Of a stretch of DNA of 64,000 nt, positions 48,755 through 59,265 are shown piece by piece; position 1 is the first letter of the stretch, and each line of letters starts with the position of its first letter. Position numbers and translations under genes: made by a program. Origin of the DNA: Pseudomonadota bacterium (GTDB taxonomy: Bacteria; Desulfobacterota; Binatia; Binatales; Binataceae); assembly GCA_021323945.1 (NCBI GenBank), contig JAJPKA010000006.1, forward strand, positions 52,391 through 116,390, written 5' to 3'. The notes under the pieces were generated by a model. It saw only the letters and a list, made by a program, of their open reading frames with translations, ran no database searches and was not told the DNA's origin.

Positions 48755-49357
48755 TCAGCTCGAGTGCGCCGCCACTGAATCGACCCAGAGCGGGATGGTA
48801 AAGCGTCGGCTTTGGGGCATTTTGCAAAGACTCTCATTGCATTCCTGAAAGCTGAGAGTGCCGTTCAAATTGTGCTCGCCACTAACGAGGTGGGGACGTA
48901 GCCTAAGCTTGCCGAAAACCTGGAATCGTCCCTGGTACACGGGCAGGGTCTCATCGAGCAGCTCGAACCTAATCGGCGTAGGTTTCGGAAATTCCAGGTG
49001 CTGTTCTACCAGCAAATCGGTATCAAAAGTTACACTGGTCGGAGTATAACCCTCCGGCAGGGGGCTCCCGTAGATGTGCCAGCCGGGGGCGACTTCAATA
49101 TTGACTCGGACCTCGACCTGCTCGCCACTCATCAGGCGCGAACTCGGCAGGACGACGAGCGCCTTTACCTCGCCAGCGTTGATCTCGGCTTTAGCTTGAG
49201 TCGTCCAATTGTGGGGGCTGGCGCCGATTGGATTCGTGGGAACGGCGGCGCAGCCGACCGATCTAGGAAACCCCAACGTCGGCAGGGCGACACCTAGAAT
49301 AATTGTGCTAAGCAGTTTCCGGCCGTGCGACAGTGCTACCTTCCAGGCGTGCGTCAT
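48755..49357 (-). CDS. DsbD-alpha-like periplasmic domain protein
   Basis: After a signal peptide (about residues 12-36), the protein is a single immunoglobulin-like domain resembling the N-terminal (alpha) domain of DsbD: VEVRVNIEVAPGWHIYGSPLPEGYTPTSVTF (residues 81-111) and the cysteine pair C173/C178 in SFQECNESLCKMP. In DsbD these cysteines pass electrons to DsbC, CcmG and related partners. Here the transmembrane and thioredoxin-like domains are missing (200 aa in total), so it needs an outside electron donor. It is convergent with the Spy-like gene. Confidence 0.8.
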   Translation of the reverse strand: MTHAWKVALSHGRKLLSTIILGVALPTLGFPRSVGCAAVPTNPIGASPHNWTTQAKAEINAGEVKALVVLPSSRLMSGEQVEVRVNIEVAPGWHIYGSPLPEGYTPTSVTFDTDLLVEQHLEFPKPTPIRFELLDETLPVYQGRFQVFGKLRLRPHLVSGEHNLNGTLSFQECNESLCKMPQSRRFTIPLWVDSVAAHSS

Positions 49358-49446
49358 TGTGACGCGGAGTATCGTACTATCATTTCAGCCTGGACTGGAA
49401 GTCGTCTAAGTCGAGCCTCGCGCCGACGGCGTTAGGAACGATAGCG

Positions 49447-49905
49447 TTATTGAGCGAAAGTAGTGCGCACGCAAGCGCGCGGTGCCAGCTTCCCGACGCG
49501 GATAAGCTCCTCCCTAAGGTTGGCCCGTGACAGTGGCTTGCACAGCACAGCGGCCGCACCGAGATGATAGCTCTGTGCAACATCCTTGTCATACAAGGAA
49601 CTTGTCAAGACAAATGCTGGAACCTGCGCACACGCCTCATGGGCACGTGCCGCAGATAGCACTTCAAAACCACCGTTGTCCGGCAACCGGAGGTCGACCA
49701 ATATCAAGTCGGGATGATCGTGTTCGGTGAATTGGCCGATAAGCGCCAGCGCCTCATGAGCGTTTTCCGCGACGATGACTTCGCTGGCCTCACCAAGCAA
49801 TTGCTGCAAAACCTTTACGGCAATGAAAGAATGTTCGGGGTTGTCTTCAACTAGAAAAATCCGCATGGGCAACTGAGTTGAAGCAGTAGGATCTTCATTA
49901 AACAT
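49447..49905 (-). CDS. Single-domain response regulator
   Basis: A stand-alone CheY-type receiver of 152 aa: acidic pair E20-D21 (VEDNPEHS), phosphorylation site D71 in LILVDLRLPDNGG, T101 and K123 in VLCKPLS. There is no output domain. The N-terminal and C-terminal extensions (about 13 and 18 residues) may confer partner choice. GGGAAGAG precedes the ATG. No histidine kinase is next to it, so it is an orphan in this window. Confidence 0.88.
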   Translation of the reverse strand: MFNEDPTASTQLPMRIFLVEDNPEHSFIAVKVLQQLLGEASEVIVAENAHEALALIGQFTEHDHPDLILVDLRLPDNGGFEVLSAARAHEACAQVPAFVLTSSLYDKDVAQSYHLGAAAVLCKPLSRANLREELIRVGKLAPRACVRTTFAQ

Positions 49906-50331
49906 GTCTCTTCCCCAACGTGACTAACGCTCGATTGTTCCCTACTGATTAAAAAATGGACACTCGGAGTTGACTGGACACGGCCAATGTTCAGTCTGTA
50001 CAAACAAGCGCTATGCCAATTCCAGAAGTCTCACTTTGAGACAATTGCCGAAGTAGATTTTCGCTCCACATTGATTGGTTAATAGCTAATTTGCTTGAGC
50101 ATTGCGAGTCATATTCTTACGCGAACGGCTCCACAGGTCAGAGGCGAACTTCTTTGAATTGATTCCGTCTAGACGATTCAATGATGCACTGCCACTTGCG
50201 TGGACGTACCGGGAAGGTGCACAGATGATACATGTCGGCCGTTATTTCACGCGCCGAACAGTCAGACTTAGGCTGCGACGGGGGCCTGCCTCGTCACCTC
50301 GGCAGCGAAACAAATCGAGACATAACCGTTA
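49906..50331. other. Intergenic stretch of about 425 bp without recognised gene
   Basis: A small hairpin (GTCTCA-ctt-TGAGAC, 50028-50042) and A/T-rich patches are present. A plus-strand frame at 50102-50374 has no recognisable content. It holds the start region of the receiver gene and the end of the ABC gene. Confidence 0.4.
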
Positions 50332-51210
50332 TCAGACTACGACACCCGCACTCGCGCTTACCGCCATTGAATAGCGCCCGCGTTGGTGACGCAGCTGAAC
50401 CGAGGCGTCGAAAACTCGCGACAGGAGGCGGGACGTCAAGATTTTGCTTTTGGGACCTGCTGCAACAACTGTCCCTTTTCGCAGCAGCAGTACGTGCGAG
50501 AAGGGGGGAATGATTTCCTCGACGTGATGGGTAACAAGCACCAAGGTCGGGGTGTTCGGCAACTGCATCAATCGGCCGAGAAACTGCAGGAAGCGTTCAC
50601 GGGCAACCGGATCGAGTCCTGCACACGGTTCATCCAGAATCAACAGCTCCGGGCGCGCCATCAAAGCCCGGCCGATCAATACGCGCTGCCGCTCTCCTTG
50701 CGATAATACTCGCCAGGGCCGATTGCGTATCGATTCAGCTTCGATCATCCGCAGGAGCTTTTCCGCCTGCCTCATTTCGGCAGCGCTGACTTGACCCCAC
50801 TTTCCAATCACCGCGTGGCGTCCGCCTACAATCGCGTCGAGCGCCGTCTGGTGACCTTCCATCAATTGATAAATACTCGAGCTGACGACTCCGACACGCT
50901 TGCGAAGCTCACGCCAGTCACTTTTGCCGTATTTCTCTCCTAGCACGGATATCTCACCCGCCGTTGGCGGCGTGTATCCGGTCAGCGCGCTGAGCAGCGA
51001 GGTCTTTCCTGAACCGTTAGCGCCGAGAATCACCCAGTGCTCGCCCCTTTGTACCGCCCAATCTATCGCTTCGAGAATGACTATCTCGCGCTGAATACGA
51101 AGATTCGAAACCGATATTACGGTTCCCGGATTACGGCTGGGAGCACGGCCATTTAGCGCCGCTGAGAATGCGAAAGGGGCGCCATGTCCGGCAGGTCTTG
51201 AAGCCAACAC
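50332..51210 (-). CDS. ABC transporter ATP-binding protein (ModF/PhnC-like, single domain)
   Basis: The ATPase shows Walker A GANGSGKTS, signature LSQGERQRVLIGRAL, Walker B LLILDEPCAGLDP and a switch VTHHVEE. It has no membrane partner next to it. The pattern with IGKWGQVSAAEMRQAEKLLR and PSFSHVLLLRKGTVVAAG-type C-terminus is like the molybdate-type ModF/iron-type YheS-like ATPases that occur without permeases. Start set to the GTG at 51210, 10 bp after the stop of the upstream hydrolase gene; an upstream in-frame extension would overlap that gene. Confidence 0.8.
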   Translation of the reverse strand: MLASRPAGHGAPFAFSAALNGRAPSRNPGTVISVSNLRIQREIVILEAIDWAVQRGEHWVILGANGSGKTSLLSALTGYTPPTAGEISVLGEKYGKSDWRELRKRVGVVSSSIYQLMEGHQTALDAIVGGRHAVIGKWGQVSAAEMRQAEKLLRMIEAESIRNRPWRVLSQGERQRVLIGRALMARPELLILDEPCAGLDPVARERFLQFLGRLMQLPNTPTLVLVTHHVEEIIPPFSHVLLLRKGTVVAAGPKSKILTSRLLSRVFDASVQLRHQRGRYSMAVSASAGVVV

Positions 51211-51220
51211 GTTACCAGCT

Positions 51221-52144
51221 TTACTGGAGGAACTTTTGCTTGACAAGAAAGCTCTCCATCGCACGAATGCATTCCTGCGGCCGTTCAATCTGCAAAAAAT
51301 GGGAAGTTCCGGGGATTGCTTCGTATTCGACTCCGGCCTCAGCCGCAAGTGCCCGGCCGATGAGGGCAGGTGGCCCCCCGCCGATAGGATCGGCACAGAT
51401 GAGCTTGACCGGCACTGGCATCTCACGCATCCGTCGCCAGGTGGCGGTTTCACGGTTGCTACGAAAGATATGGGCTTCGTACTCGCGTGGGCAAGCGAGC
51501 ACCCATCGATGAGAGCCGGCCTCAAATCGCAACGTTGCACGGGCCATCAACTCGTACGCTTCCGGTACCCATCCTGGAAAACGCTTTTGAAATTGGCGCG
51601 CCAAGTCCATCGGGTCTTGATACTGGGGAGTTCGACGCTCAGCCCGCGACGCAATCTCATCTTCGTTGCCCCTCTGCATTTCGCGGATCGGATGACCGTC
51701 GGGAGGATAGAACGGCGGATCGAACAGGACCAACGGGTCCCATCGCGGCCCCAGTTGCTGAGTCTGCATGACTGCGGCAACCGCCGAAAGCGAATGAAAG
51801 ACTCCCGCGGTTCGCTTGGCACCAAAATTCTCCTGGATCGATGCGAAAATTCGCTCGAGATCCTGGATGAATTGCGGCCAGTTGTGATGCGCAAAATCAC
51901 TTAGAGGATTCTGGCCATGATTACGAAAATCAAACAGAAACAGGGCGTATCGATCCTCCAGATAGCGCCAGAAGGGGAAGTAGCCTTCGATTGCAAGCCC
52001 ATTGCCGTGACTCAACGCGAGCCGCGGACCGTCCGGATTGCCGTGTTGCCGGACGCGGATGACTGCACCGTCCTCCATCGTGAGCTCAATCACGCGATGT
52101 GGTGCCGGAAGCTGGATACCCAACCTGATCTCCTTCATGAGCAA
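51221..52144 (-). CDS. Alpha/beta hydrolase with an altered nucleophile elbow
   Basis: An alpha/beta-fold hydrolase of 307 aa. The oxyanion region is LALSHGNGLAIEGYFPFW, the nucleophile is probably S118 in GVFHSLSAVAAV, and the catalytic His is H282 in PGTSHFLQIERP; the Asp would be in ICADPIG. The nucleophile elbow reads HSLSA, where the first and last small glycines of GxSxG are changed. FDFRNHGQNPLSDFA is like the epoxide hydrolase and lysophospholipase-type loops. Function is not set. Confidence 0.78.
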   Translation of the reverse strand: MLMKEIRLGIQLPAPHRVIELTMEDGAVIRVRQHGNPDGPRLALSHGNGLAIEGYFPFWRYLEDRYALFLFDFRNHGQNPLSDFAHHNWPQFIQDLERIFASIQENFGAKRTAGVFHSLSAVAAVMQTQQLGPRWDPLVLFDPPFYPPDGHPIREMQRGNEDEIASRAERRTPQYQDPMDLARQFQKRFPGWVPEAYELMARATLRFEAGSHRWVLACPREYEAHIFRSNRETATWRRMREMPVPVKLICADPIGGGPPALIGRALAAEAGVEYEAIPGTSHFLQIERPQECIRAMESFLVKQKFLQ

Positions 52145-52393
52145 AGTGACTGCGATCTATGCGTATGTCCGATGCTACCAGCCCGTGGGATGTTACAAAA
52201 TTAGCCTGGCGGGGAACAAAGCGATCATTTAGCGCTTCGACTCACAGTAATGCCGTCGCACATTTCGCACGCAATCCGGATCGGTTGTTCGTACTGCGGA
52301 CATCCAAAAAACGCGAGCGCATTCCGGCGGCGCCTCGCACGATCCACCTAAGGCGCAACCGCCGTCGCAATCCGCTAAAATACACTTTGTGCG

Positions 52394-53482
<1,089 letters not shown>

Positions 53483-53617
53483 TCTTTTCATCCCAACGAA
53501 CTCTGGCTCACGACATACGATAAGACCTCAAGGTGAGGACCGAGCTGCCGTCCGAGCCAGGCGAACCTTCCCGGTTCGTAAAGTCGGCAGCCGAGCCCCG
53601 GCCTCTGCTTATGATGC

Positions 53618-56038
53618 TCACAGCATGCTGACAGGGTCGATATCGACACTAACGCGTATACCATCGAGGGCCCGATTTGATAGCGCTGGCAGCAAAGCCG
53701 CGCGCAGATCACTCCGTTCCTGCGCTTTCACCAGGATCTGCCATCGATATCGTTGCTTGATGCGCTCGATTGGAGCTGGGGCCGGTCCCAGCACCCTCAT
53801 CGTCTCGGGCTTGGAGCGAGCGCTTATCTGTTGCGCAATCCGAGTCGCGTGCTGACGGACGTACGCGGCATCACTGCCCTCGATTCGGACCAGCGCCATC
53901 TGAGCAAAAGGCGGGTATAGCAATTCTCGACGCAATTTCATCTCGCGCGCGATAAACCGCGCGTAGTCCTGGTCGCGCGCAGCGCGAATGCTGTAATGGT
54001 GCGGTGCGTACGTCTGAATCAGCACGCGTCCAGGCCGCGTTCCTCGCCCGGCACGGCCGGCGGCCTGGGTCAGCAACTGAAAAGTACGTTCGGCCGAACG
54101 AAAATCGGGCATATTAAGCGACAGATCCGCCAGTACAACTGCAACCAGCGTAATATTGGGAAAATTCAGACCTTTGGTGATCATTTGCGTACCGACAAGA
54201 ATGTCGATATGCCCGGCTTCGACACCATGGAGAATCGCGTTGCGGGCTCCGCGTCTTCCACTCGTATCGCTGTCGACGCGTGCGATTCGTGCTGACGGAA
54301 AAAGGCGGGCAAGCGCATGAACCAGCCGTTCCGTGCCATAACCTTGTCCTTCGAGGCCAAAGCCACCGCAGTCAAAGCATTTGTCGGGAGCCGGTTCGGC
54401 TGCTCCACAATAGTGGCAGCGGAGCATGCGACCTTGCCAATGGAAAGTCATGCTGACGCTGCAGTTCCTGCAGGTAATTACGCTGCCGCAGAAACGGCAT
54501 TGCAAAAAGTTATGGTAGCCGCGCCGATTCAGAAAAAGCAGACTCTGTCCCGCCGTCGCCAGGTTATCCCGCAGGGCCCTGATAAGCGGTGGCGAAAGTG
54601 GGAGGTCGTCAACCAATGATTCCGCAGACGCCGCGTCGGAATGAAGCGCTTGCCGACCCTTTTTGATGGAGCACAGGGAAGCTAACCGCCCCCAGTCATC
54701 TTCGTGGGCTGGTGCGGGCGAACTTGCTTGGCGTACAGCTTCCGAATTCCCGGGCGCTGAATGTGGCTTGGCGGGGACCACGCGATGTTGACGGAGGTCG
54801 ATGATCTCAACTGGGGCCAGTTCGCGCTGTTGAATGCGGCGCGTAAGCTGCAGAAGGCGATACCGGCCGCGCCGCGCGTTGGCGTACGACTCCACCGACG
54901 GCGTGGCCGAACCCAGCACTACAGGACAGTTTGCAAAGCGAGCCAGCGCAACCGCCAGGTCTCGCGCATGATAACGGATACCCTCCTCTTGTTTGTAGGC
55001 TGCATCGTGCTCTTCGTCGACCACGATCAGTCCGAGCGCATTGATCGGGCTGAAAATGGCCGAACGTGGACCAATCATTATTCTTGCCGCACCCTCTAAC
55101 GCAGCCATCCAGCTGGCCCATCGTTCGCCAATGTTTTGACCGCTATGAGCAACCGCCACCAGCTCACCAAATCGAGCTCGAAATGACCGCACCAGCTGAT
55201 CGGCCAAAACAATCTCGGGAACCAGTACAAGAACCTGCTGATTAGACTTGAGCGCCTCGGCTGTGAGCCGCAGATAGACTTCGGTTTTGCCACTTGCGGT
55301 AACACCTAATAGCAAAAATGGCTCGAAGTAGTGGTGGACAATCGCGGGTGTGGCGGCTGCAACCGCCGCCGCCTGCTCGCCTGACAGCTCAATCTCCTGC
55401 GTCGCATCAAAGGTCACGCGCGAACCGGAGTCTGCCTGGGAGTCGCCGCGTTCCGACGCATCGCAGCTCGTTCCCTCGTCACGAGCCAGCGCGCGATGCC
55501 TTCCTCTGGTCGCCTCCCTGGTGGTAATCCAGCCCTCCGCCTGTAGGCGGTCGAGCGCCTCTTTGATTGCTTCGCGCTCAGCCAGGCGGGCGAGCTGTCG
55601 GAAAGTCATCGCACGCTTCTCCAAAGCATCGATAATCTTTTTCTCAAGACTGTTAAGGGCGGCGCGTGCCAAGGCGTGGGGAGCGTTGGCGATCCGATAT
55701 ACGCGCCGCGACTCAACCCGCGCCAGGGAAGGCAGAACGCTTCGAAATGCCTCACCAAGAGACGCCATGTAGTAACTGGCGAGGAACTCGATCAACTGCA
55801 AGTGTGGCCGGTCAAAAAGCGGCCGCGATTCCAGCAATTCGACAATTGGCTGGAGAGAGGCGCCACCGCTGTCTAGACTTTCACCGATTTCGGTGACAAT
55901 TGCGGTGACTCGACGAGAACGCAGCGGGACCAACACTCGGTGACCAGGGCGTAGCTGGTTCGCCAGCCGCGCGGGAACCTCGTAGGTCAATTGGTCCAGG
56001 CCTCGGACTGCCCCGACAATGACCACCCGCGCCATCAT
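53618..56038 (-). CDS. priA: PriA, replication restart helicase
   Basis: PriA reloads the replisome at stalled forks. The protein has the N-terminal 3'-DNA binding domain (YEVPARLANQLRPGHRVLVPLRSRRVTAIV, in part), Walker A GVTASGKTEVYL, DEEHDAAYKQEEGIRYHARDLA, helicase motifs, and the paired zinc knuckles in CRFCGSVITCRNC and CHYCGAAEPAPDKCFDCG. Between helicase motifs III and IV there is an insert of about 60 residues (after NRRGYH-type motif region, residues about 480-530). The start at 56038 was chosen to follow the upstream gene's stop by 13 bp; the frame is open further upstream. Confidence 0.94.
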   Translation of the reverse strand: MMARVVIVGAVRGLDQLTYEVPARLANQLRPGHRVLVPLRSRRVTAIVTEIGESLDSGGASLQPIVELLESRPLFDRPHLQLIEFLASYYMASLGEAFRSVLPSLARVESRRVYRIANAPHALARAALNSLEKKIIDALEKRAMTFRQLARLAEREAIKEALDRLQAEGWITTREATRGRHRALARDEGTSCDASERGDSQADSGSRVTFDATQEIELSGEQAAAVAAATPAIVHHYFEPFLLLGVTASGKTEVYLRLTAEALKSNQQVLVLVPEIVLADQLVRSFRARFGELVAVAHSGQNIGERWASWMAALEGAARIMIGPRSAIFSPINALGLIVVDEEHDAAYKQEEGIRYHARDLAVALARFANCPVVLGSATPSVESYANARRGRYRLLQLTRRIQQRELAPVEIIDLRQHRVVPAKPHSAPGNSEAVRQASSPAPAHEDDWGRLASLCSIKKGRQALHSDAASAESLVDDLPLSPPLIRALRDNLATAGQSLLFLNRRGYHNFLQCRFCGSVITCRNCSVSMTFHWQGRMLRCHYCGAAEPAPDKCFDCGGFGLEGQGYGTERLVHALARLFPSARIARVDSDTSGRRGARNAILHGVEAGHIDILVGTQMITKGLNFPNITLVAVVLADLSLNMPDFRSAERTFQLLTQAAGRAGRGTRPGRVLIQTYAPHHYSIRAARDQDYARFIAREMKLRRELLYPPFAQMALVRIEGSDAAYVRQHATRIAQQISARSKPETMRVLGPAPAPIERIKQRYRWQILVKAQERSDLRAALLPALSNRALDGIRVSVDIDPVSML

Positions 56039-56051
56039 GATGCGCAATCCG

Positions 56052-56987
56052 TTAAAAGCTGAGGAATCGCCAAAGTGCCTGAAAATCGCTGCGGGCGGCA
56101 CTTAGTAAAGCAAACAGGCAGCCTAACAGGGCGCCGAAAACTCCGCCGTTCACACGGATCCAGTCGAGATGGGTTCTCGTGCGGCTCTCGATTTGCTCGC
56201 GAATCTCCTCATCGCGCAGGCGGCTGAGGTTTTGTCGCACCATCCGAGCGATCTCGCCCCGGCTGCGTTCAACTACCTCGCTCACTATTGCCTCCATCCA
56301 ATGGTCGGCCGTTTTTCGAATCGCGCTGTCCTGATTCAGCAGCGCTGCACCAATATCGTGAATGGCGGAATCAGCAATCGCGATGAGATGGTCGTCGTGA
56401 GGCAACTCACGGATCCGTTGTCTGAGATGTTGACACTCTCGACGCGCCACGACTTTGATGATTGCAATTTTGAGCCGATCCAAAGCGCGCGCTGACCTCA
56501 CTCGCGATGTCATCCGCTCTAGCAACGCGACTACAGCCTCGGGCTCGAGATAAGAAGCGATCTCATTGCAAATTCGTTCGAGCTGATCCTCCCGCACCAG
56601 CATTTTGAGCGACGCGTTGCTAAGATAGCGCGCCAACCTTTCCAGAGGCTTAAGCTCGTGGAGTTTATCGCCGATCATTTTCGGTGTGAGCCATTTTCGC
56701 TCGATCTGATCGGCGATGCCGTCGATAAACTTCTGTTTGTTGCGCTGCAAAACCCCGGAGTTGGGCAGGTACCAATGCTGCTCGAAGAGCATTCGCAGCG
56801 CGATCAAATCGCAAATTCCTCCCACCAGGGAGGCTTCACCCGCTGCCCTTATGATTTGGGCCGCGCCGCGATCGATCCAATCAACCAGCCAGCTGCTCAG
56901 ATACAGCAACACTGACAGGCACAAGGCTATATTACCCTTGTGGTTCTCGAAAAATTGCACCAACCGACTGCGCCTCCTGGTCTTCAC
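56052..56987 (-). CDS. DUF445 membrane protein
   Basis: The 311-aa protein begins with a membrane helix (NIALCLSVLLYLSSW) followed by GGICDLIALRMLFEQHWYLPNSGVLQRNKQKFIDGIADQIERKWLTP (in part), then long amphipathic helices and a final membrane helix (GGVFGALLGCLFALLSA). This is the DUF445/YjiN pattern, thought to form envelope-spanning or membrane-edge structures; function is unknown. It is directly upstream of priA and on the same strand. Confidence 0.87.
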   Translation of the reverse strand: MKTRRRSRLVQFFENHKGNIALCLSVLLYLSSWLVDWIDRGAAQIIRAAGEASLVGGICDLIALRMLFEQHWYLPNSGVLQRNKQKFIDGIADQIERKWLTPKMIGDKLHELKPLERLARYLSNASLKMLVREDQLERICNEIASYLEPEAVVALLERMTSRVRSARALDRLKIAIIKVVARRECQHLRQRIRELPHDDHLIAIADSAIHDIGAALLNQDSAIRKTADHWMEAIVSEVVERSRGEIARMVRQNLSRLRDEEIREQIESRTRTHLDWIRVNGGVFGALLGCLFALLSAARSDFQALWRFLSF

Positions 56988-57115
56988 AGCAGCAAGTGTA
57001 GCAAGCGATCCGGCGCAGCGCCGCTGGATCGAAATTAGCCAGAGGGAAACGTGGCATGGATTTGCTAAGCTAGAAGTGCATGCGACTTCGAGTCACGAGC
57101 GTGAAAGCCGATTGA

Positions 57116-57838
57116 ATGAGTACCGGCAGTGAGGTGTGCGACGTCCGACCCCATCCGCGACCTGGCCAGATACGCGAAATGTTTGCGTCCATAGTGCCCC
57201 GTTATGACGCGGTGAATTCACTAATGACGTTGGGTCTGGATCGTCGATGGCGGCGTCTGACTGTGGAGATGGCCCAGCCACAGGGTGCGGTTGCACTAGA
57301 TATCGCCACCGGCACGGGTGAACTGGGATGCGAGCTGGTCAGACAGGGAGCGCGAATGACAGTCGGTGCTGATTTCTGCGTCGAGATGCTGCGAGCGGCC
57401 AAGGCCAAGGCTGAGCGTACTGGTGTCGGCGACCACCTGACCTTAATTGGCGCCGATGCGATGCGCCTGCCGTTCGCGGACAGCAGTTTCGATTGCGTGG
57501 TGAACGGTTTCATGCTGCGAAACGTCGAGAGACTCTGCGACACGCTTGCCGAACTGTGGCGCGTTTTAAGGAAAGGTGGACGGCTGGTTTCGCTCGATCT
57601 TACTCCGCCGCGCGGACCACTAAGAGGTTTTTTCGGATTGTACATCGGCCGCTTCGTACCGCTGCTCGGGATGCTCGTCGCCCGCAATTACGGTGCGTAC
57701 CGCTATCTCTTCGATTCGTTGAGCATTCATCCTGACGCCGATCAAATAGCTGGAATGATGCGGAAGGCGGGTTTCGCTGAGGTCGGCTACAAGCTGGTCG
57801 GTTTCGGAACCGTGGCCATCCATCGAGCCGTCAAATAA
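57116..57838 (+). CDS. UbiE/MenG-type quinone methyltransferase
   Basis: UbiE/MenG C-methylates demethylmenaquinone or a ubiquinone precursor. The 240-aa protein has RPGQIREMFASIVPRYDAVNSLMTLGLDRRWRR (in part), the SAM motif DIATGTGELGCEL, GADFCVEMLRAAKAKAE and LRKGGRLVSLDLTPPRG. The SWYDVGNALFS-type end is replaced by GYKLVGFGTVAIHRAVK, typical for the family. It leads into an M20 peptidase gene by 47 bp on the same strand. Confidence 0.9.
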   Translation: MSTGSEVCDVRPHPRPGQIREMFASIVPRYDAVNSLMTLGLDRRWRRLTVEMAQPQGAVALDIATGTGELGCELVRQGARMTVGADFCVEMLRAAKAKAERTGVGDHLTLIGADAMRLPFADSSFDCVVNGFMLRNVERLCDTLAELWRVLRKGGRLVSLDLTPPRGPLRGFFGLYIGRFVPLLGMLVARNYGAYRYLFDSLSIHPDADQIAGMMRKAGFAEVGYKLVGFGTVAIHRAVK

Positions 57839-57885
57839 TTTGGTTGAGCGCCAGGGTCGAACCTCCTGAGCAGGGAGAAATCAAC

Positions 57886-59265
57886 ATGGATCCAGAGACG
57901 CTTGAATGGTGCCGGCGCCTTATCGCGTGCCCCAGCGTTACGAGCGAAGGCACACGCGAGATTATGCAACTTTGCGCCTTCGACTTGCTGCGACCTCGTG
58001 GAATTGAGGCCCGCCTGTTAACCTCTGCGTCCGAAACCCCCTCTCAGGTCAATCTTGTTTGCCTGGTTCGTGGACGCGAACACAATCGGCCTCCGCTAGT
58101 CTTCAATACTCATCTCGATACGGTGCCGCCCGGGGAAGCCGCCAAATGGACCGAATGCCCGCACGGCCCCTTCGTCGCCGAGTTCAAGGGTGACCGCGTG
58201 TATGGCCTCGGTGCGGCCGATACCAAACTCGATTTCGTGGCGAAAGCGCTTGCGCTGATCGAATGTGGAACTCCTCACCGTGACATTTACCTGGTCGCAA
58301 CGTTCGGTGAAGAACACGGCTTGGTGGGTGCAAAGGAGATCGTCAGTGCTGCCATTCTACCCAAGGGCGCACTCGCCTTCGTCGGCGAGCCTTCCGGCCT
58401 GCAGGTTGTCACCGCTCATAAAGGGCTAATGGTATTCGAGCTGGAGATTCAATTTGAGCCGGAAAAGCTGCACCTTGCAACTTACCCGACATACCGACTC
58501 GTCTTCGAAGGACGGGCGGCCCATTCCAGCACGCCCGCACTTGGCGTAAATGCAATCCAACTGGCACTGCAGATGCTCAGTCAGAATCCCGACCTGCACG
58601 CCGCGAGCATTACCGGCGGCGACGCTGTCAACAAGGTGCCGGCATGGTGCGAAGTCACAGTGGCTGGGCAAGCTGTGTTTGCCGCACCGGGCCTATCGCA
58701 GGTCGAACCGACCACGGTTAGCGCGCCCGAATTCATACCCAATCAGGTTTTTACCGTTCTAAGCGCTCTTCTCCGCCGCCTCAACGAACTGTCGAACCTC
58801 TTTGACGCAGCCGAGCCAGGTTATACTTCGCCAACTCTCACCTACAATCTCGGTTTGATTCGTTCGAGCAACAAATCCATAGTGGCTGAATTCGAACTGA
58901 GGCCGCCTCCTTCCCTTGCGCTCGCGAAGGTCCGCGGTGCTGTCGATGAAATCTTTGAAGAACTGTCCGTTCTGCACCAGCCTATTCGCCTGCGGGAGCG
59001 ACGCACCAATCCCGGTTTCAGAAGCCCGGCGGCCAGTGAAACCGTGGAATTAGCCATGGCCGCACTGGCGAAGGCGAAGCTGCCAGTGGAGAGCGGTGTC
59101 AAAGCGGGATGCACGGAAGCAGGGGTTTATTCGAGCGCCGGAATCGTCCCTGTCGTCTTTGGACCTGGTCCCTCGACCGGCGTTATTCATGCACCCAATG
59201 AATACAACCTCCTCTCTGAAGTTGATGGTGCGATTCGCTTCTATCGCGCTCTGCTCGAGTTGTGA
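57886..59265 (+). CDS. M20-family metallopeptidase (ArgE/DapE-like)
   Basis: The 459-aa protein has the M20 metal site: LVFNTHLDTVPPGE (His/Asp), VYGLGAADTKLDFVAKALA, ATFGEEHGLVG (Glu/Glu), and HAPNEYNLLSEVDG for the C-terminal His. An internal dimerisation domain follows in the middle (LVFEGRAAHSSTPALGVNAI). The pattern fits acetylornithine deacetylase/DapE/carboxypeptidase G2-like members. The start was set at 57886 (GGAGAAATCAAC precedes ATG). Substrate is not set. Confidence 0.88.
   Translation: MDPETLEWCRRLIACPSVTSEGTREIMQLCAFDLLRPRGIEARLLTSASETPSQVNLVCLVRGREHNRPPLVFNTHLDTVPPGEAAKWTECPHGPFVAEFKGDRVYGLGAADTKLDFVAKALALIECGTPHRDIYLVATFGEEHGLVGAKEIVSAAILPKGALAFVGEPSGLQVVTAHKGLMVFELEIQFEPEKLHLATYPTYRLVFEGRAAHSSTPALGVNAIQLALQMLSQNPDLHAASITGGDAVNKVPAWCEVTVAGQAVFAAPGLSQVEPTTVSAPEFIPNQVFTVLSALLRRLNELSNLFDAAEPGYTSPTLTYNLGLIRSSNKSIVAEFELRPPPSLALAKVRGAVDEIFEELSVLHQPIRLRERRTNPGFRSPAASETVELAMAALAKAKLPVESGVKAGCTEAGVYSSAGIVPVVFGPGPSTGVIHAPNEYNLLSEVDGAIRFYRALLEL

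Noticed and set aside
50102..50374. Plus-strand 90-codon frame near the receiver gene
   Set aside because: Starts with TTG without a ribosome site, Arg-rich, and overlaps the end of the ABC gene.
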